From positions 1-7,823 of the forward strand of contig JADFUZ010000129.1 of assembly GCA_015222295.1 (NCBI GenBank): a stretch of 7,823 nt of DNA, in the 5' to 3' direction. The notes under the pieces were generated by a model. The model ran no database searches and was not told where the DNA came from. It was given only the letters and a program-made list of their open reading frames with translations. Position numbers and translations under genes: made by a program. Shown here piece after piece: positions 5,676-7,823 of the stretch (the stretch's first letter is position 1; every line of letters starts with the position of its first letter). This stretch comes from Chloroflexota bacterium (GTDB lineage Bacteria > Chloroflexota > Dehalococcoidia > GIF9 > AB-539-J10).

Positions 5676-6048
5676 GGGGCAAGCAGATCGGGTGACCGCG
5701 CTATGTTTGAGACATAGCGAGGAAAGTCCGAGCTCCACCGAGCGGGGTGCTGGGTAACGCCCAGGAGGGGTAACCCTACGGAAAGTGCCACAGAAACACA
5801 CCGCTCGTCCCTTGTGACAAGCAAAGGACGAGCAAGGGTGAAATGGTGAGGTAAGAGCTCACCAGCAACCAGGTGACTGGTTGGCTGGGCAAACCCCACC
5901 CGGAGCAAGACCGAATAAGAGGACGCTTGAGGCGCTCGGCCGATGTCTTCGGGTTGGTCGCTTGACCCTGATGGTAACATCAGGGCTAGATGGATGGTCA
6001 CCGCCCTATTGCAGGGTACAGGACTCGGCTTATAGATCTACTTGTCCC
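5676..6048 (+). ncRNA. rnpB: RNase P RNA, bacterial type A
   Basis: RNase P RNA is the catalytic subunit that removes 5' leaders from pre-tRNAs, acting with the RnpA protein, which is not in this window. The ends are set by helix P1, 5676-5689 with 6035-6048 (one G-U pair and one A/C mismatch). P2 is GGTGACC 5691-5697 with GGTCACC 5996-6002. P3 is CGCTATG 5699-5705 with CATAGCG 5713-5719. The conserved core GAGGAAAGTCCG begins at 5719, with AGTGCCACAGAAACA near 5784, GGAGCAAGACCGAATAAG at about 5902-5919, and the 3' core ACAGGACTCGGCTTA ending at 6031. P12 is GCTCGTCC 5803-5810 with GGACGAGC 5826-5833, and P18 is CCCTGATG/CATCAGGG around a GTAA tetraloop (5966-5985). The type A architecture is clear. 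The L15 loop reads GGCAA rather than the usual GGTAA. No T-tract terminator is visible in 6049-6092. Confidence 0.96.
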
Positions 6049-6092
6049 GTGACTACACGCCCAGAACAAGGGCCAGACTAAACACAGCCATC

Positions 6093-6926
6093 TTATCGCT
6101 TGATCGCGATAGCTCCGTAGCCCACCACCCTGGAGAAATCTCCAGTTGCATCTCCGCTGGTGGCGTATTTCAGCAGAGTTGCCCTTCTCGCCCCCGCCTC
6201 TTTGGCCGCCACGATCGCTGAGGCAACCGGACCATAGCCACACATCGTGCAGTTGAGGGACTCACAGCGGGCATAGAGTTCCTCCTCATCAAGGTCAACT
6301 ATTGCGTCTATCAGGGACCGGTCTTTCTCTGTGGCGACAGAGTGAGGCTCGTAGTGGGTAAAATCAGTGCTGGCTATGATTACGATATTGCCGGCACACC
6401 TTGAGATGGCTTTCCCGACTTGTCTGGCCGTTTCGATATCCTGAGCTTGCATGGCCACGGGCAGAATCATCACTTCCTCGTAGAGATATTGAAGCCAGGG
6501 CAACTGCACCTCTATGCTGTGCTCGTATGCATGGGATGTCTCGTCCACTCGAATTGCCCCACCCAGGAGCTCAGCAGCCAGCTTCCTGTTCACTTCCACC
6601 CGCCCCAAGGGCGTTTCCCAGGGACTGTCTCCCCACAGGGAAACGGGAGAGCCATAGCCTGTGTGATTCGGGCCAAGTACGATTGCCGTATCAAACACTC
6701 CATCCTCGGCAAGCTCTTTGTACGCATGGGCTGCAATTGGCCCCGAGTAGATGTACCCGGCGTGAGGGACAACGAGAGCGACGATCTCTCTCGAACCCTT
6801 ATCATTTACTCGTGGCACAACCCCCGGGCCAAGCTTGTGCTCATAGCACCATTCGATTTGCTTCTTCAGCTCTTCGGAATCTCCAGCATAGAACATGCCG
6901 GAGACAGCAGGCTTTCTCACCTTCAT
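6093..6926 (-). CDS. MEMO-family protein (AmmeMemoRadiSam system protein B)
   Basis: This 277-residue cytoplasmic protein belongs to the MEMO family, which is related to class III nonheme iron dioxygenases. Its prokaryotic members are linked with AMMECR1 and a radical SAM protein in the AmmeMemoRadiSam system, whose reaction is unknown. Family motifs are complete: KPAVSGMFYAGD at 5-16, PHAGYIYSGPIAAHAY at 54-69, LGPNHTGYG at 84-92, EHSIEVQLPWLQYL at 135-148, ASTDFTHYEPH at 185-195 and CTMCGYGP at 216-223. The metal-site equivalents of human MEMO1 are probably H55, H88 and C219. The ATG at 6926 overlaps the preceding gene's TGA in an ATGA junction, and AGAGG lies seven bases upstream, so translation is coupled to that gene. 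The gene ends convergent to rnpB with only 44 bases between. No AMMECR1 or radical SAM partner is present in the window. Confidence 0.93.
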   Translation of the reverse strand: MKVRKPAVSGMFYAGDSEELKKQIEWCYEHKLGPGVVPRVNDKGSREIVALVVPHAGYIYSGPIAAHAYKELAEDGVFDTAIVLGPNHTGYGSPVSLWGDSPWETPLGRVEVNRKLAAELLGGAIRVDETSHAYEHSIEVQLPWLQYLYEEVMILPVAMQAQDIETARQVGKAISRCAGNIVIIASTDFTHYEPHSVATEKDRSLIDAIVDLDEEELYARCESLNCTMCGYGPVASAIVAAKEAGARRATLLKYATSGDATGDFSRVVGYGAIAIKR

Positions 6927-7681
6927 GAATCAGCCTCTGGCCTCTTCCTCCCTTGTCTCGGTCTCTTCTTTCTCGCCTTGGCTCCTTTCGTTGCCTTGGC
7001 ATCTTCCCTACCCACCTCGGCCTCTTCTCTTGCCTCAGGCTCTTCCTTCTCCACCTTGGCTCCTCCTTGCACTCCCCACGCCCGGTCTCGCACCCAGCGA
7101 TGAATCTCGTCCAGGGCCGGCGGGAAAACACTGAATACCTCTACGTCGCTGGGGAACTGCAGCTTGTGCCCTTCCCTGATGAGAAGCAACCCGGCCTCGT
7201 TGCCCTGAAGTGTCTCACTTATCCTCTTGGCCATGAACTCATACCTCTTCTTCGAAGCCTCGGAGTACAACTCGAGGACCTTGCTTGCTACCCTCTCACT
7301 CACAAAACCAAGCAGAATACATCTCTCCCAATCCACCGCCTCCTCAACCAGGTCCTTTCCCTCAATCGCCTCAAGGACGGCTCCGGCGTCACACTTGCCT
7401 CTTACCACCCGATAGCTGGCTGGATTTATCTTCTCGACAACCTTCACGCCAGCTTCACCCGACTCATAGACTGACTCATGGTAAACCCAGTCCACCTTGC
7501 CGATCTTCGTCTCCAAGTTGCCTAGCTGGCCTTCCACTTGCTGCCAGTAGCGTTCGCACCTTTCCCTGTACTCCGGCGGGGCGTCCTCATTCAAGTACAC
7601 AAGCGGCACAAGGTACAGCTTCTTGCCCAGCCTAAAGCGCTCCGCTGGAGGCTTCTCTACTCTGCCTAGCGGCTCTGCCAT
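6923..7681 (-). CDS. Uncharacterised protein with charged C-terminal tail
   Basis: I do not recognise this 252-residue protein. Residues 1-205 look like a globular, soluble domain of mixed alpha/beta pattern. They include a hydrophobic strand-like stretch LYLVPLVYL (22-30), a possible central segment CILLGFVSERVASKVLELYS (121-140) and a distinctive end GLLLIREGHKLQFP (163-176) leading to VFPPALDEIHRWVRD (185-199). Residues about 206-252 are a low-complexity tail, first rich in E, A and K, then very basic (RKKRPRQGRKRP). This suggests disorder and possible nucleic-acid or acidic-protein binding. There is no signal peptide or membrane span. ATG 7681 has AGGGA seven bases upstream; a GTG at 7687 is also in frame but poorly placed. 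The gene sits two bases after a small ORF and overlaps the MEMO gene by four bases, so the three form one operon. That it is a real coding sequence is highly likely; its role is unknown. Confidence 0.85.
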   Translation of the reverse strand: MAEPLGRVEKPPAERFRLGKKLYLVPLVYLNEDAPPEYRERCERYWQQVEGQLGNLETKIGKVDWVYHESVYESGEAGVKVVEKINPASYRVVRGKCDAGAVLEAIEGKDLVEEAVDWERCILLGFVSERVASKVLELYSEASKKRYEFMAKRISETLQGNEAGLLLIREGHKLQFPSDVEVFSVFPPALDEIHRWVRDRAWGVQGGAKVEKEEPEAREEAEVGREDAKATKGAKARKKRPRQGRKRPEADS

Positions 7682-7683
7682 CT

Positions 7684-7823
7684 TCACTTCCCTGGTTCTT
7701 CCCGCTCCTCCTTCCAGTTCTGCATCATCTCTTTAACTCGCCGGGCAAGCCTCGGATCGTCCTTCAGGCGCTGAGTGAATATGGGACAGCTCTGTAAGAC
7801 CATGTTCTGACTCATGGATGCGA
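7684..7823 (-). CDS. Small hypothetical protein (possibly partial at the window edge)
   Basis: A minus-strand frame runs from the window edge to TGA at 7686-7684. From the ATG at 7815 it encodes 43 residues starting MSQNMVLQSCPIFTQRL and ending KEEREEPGK. A second in-frame ATG lies at residue 5. The frame is still open at the edge, so this could instead be the C-terminus of a longer protein. Residues about 14-40 are charged and probably helical, including RLARRVKEMMQNWKEERE. No ribosome binding site can be judged because only eight bases precede the ATG. The stop lies two bases before the ATG of the next gene, and the ribosome binding site of that gene lies inside this frame, which suggests co-translation. 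I do not recognise a family. Confidence 0.5.
   Translation of the reverse strand, partial: ASMSQNMVLQSCPIFTQRLKDDPRLARRVKEMMQNWKEEREEPGK

Noticed and set aside
5453..6001. Minus-strand ORF of 182 codons
   Set aside because: It runs across the end of the zinc-ribbon gene and most of rnpB, whose RNA structure explains the sequence.
6059..6073. Hairpin GCCC/GGGC after rnpB as a terminator
   Set aside because: The stem has only four base pairs and no T-tract follows, so it is too weak to call.
6401..7103. Plus-strand ORFs of 175 and 227 codons
   Set aside because: They are antisense to the MEMO and unknown genes, overlap each other, and have compositions typical of frames opposite GC-rich coding DNA.

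Overview
The window is a compact chromosomal segment of a free-living bacterium. It holds mostly housekeeping genes on both strands, with short or overlapping gene junctions. I see no insertion sequence, CRISPR array, phage gene or tRNA. The zinc-ribbon coiled-coil gene directly upstream of a type A RNase P RNA, together with GYD-domain, MEMO-family and UPF0173-like genes, reminds me of Chloroflexota, perhaps Dehalococcoidia. This assignment is an inference from gene content and could be wrong.

Layout. Positions 1-76 hold the 3' end of a plus-strand gene. The endoribonuclease gene ybeY follows (163-636), then a 150-base spacer with a -10 box, a foldable leader and a strong ribosome binding site, then a GYD-domain gene (788-1075). 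Convergent to these is a minus-strand cluster read birA (4123-3176), SSS-family sodium/solute symporter (3175-1790), gmk (1758-1171). birA and the symporter gene abut exactly. gmk has what looks like its own extended -10 promoter embedded in the symporter stop codon. A GTTAAC inverted repeat over the birA start resembles a BirA operator, which would make the cluster biotin-responsive.

Divergent from birA is an MBL-fold hydrolase gene (4197-4838), followed by a zinc-ribbon coiled-coil gene (4942-5637) with a strong promoter placed so close to its ATG that the mRNA would be almost leaderless. Next is rnpB, the RNase P RNA (5676-6048), with a promoter positioned precisely for its 5' end. From the right edge, a minus-strand operon of overlapping or nearly touching genes runs inward: a small partial ORF (7823-7684), an uncharacterised protein with a charged tail (7681-6923) and a MEMO/AmmeMemoRadiSam B protein (6926-6093), ending convergent to rnpB.

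Functionally, ybeY and rnpB act in RNA maturation, gmk in GTP/dGTP supply, and birA in biotin attachment. The least understood parts are the small ORF/unknown/MEMO operon, the possible BirA control of a symporter, and the leader before the GYD gene. I found no clearly novel defence or mobile system.
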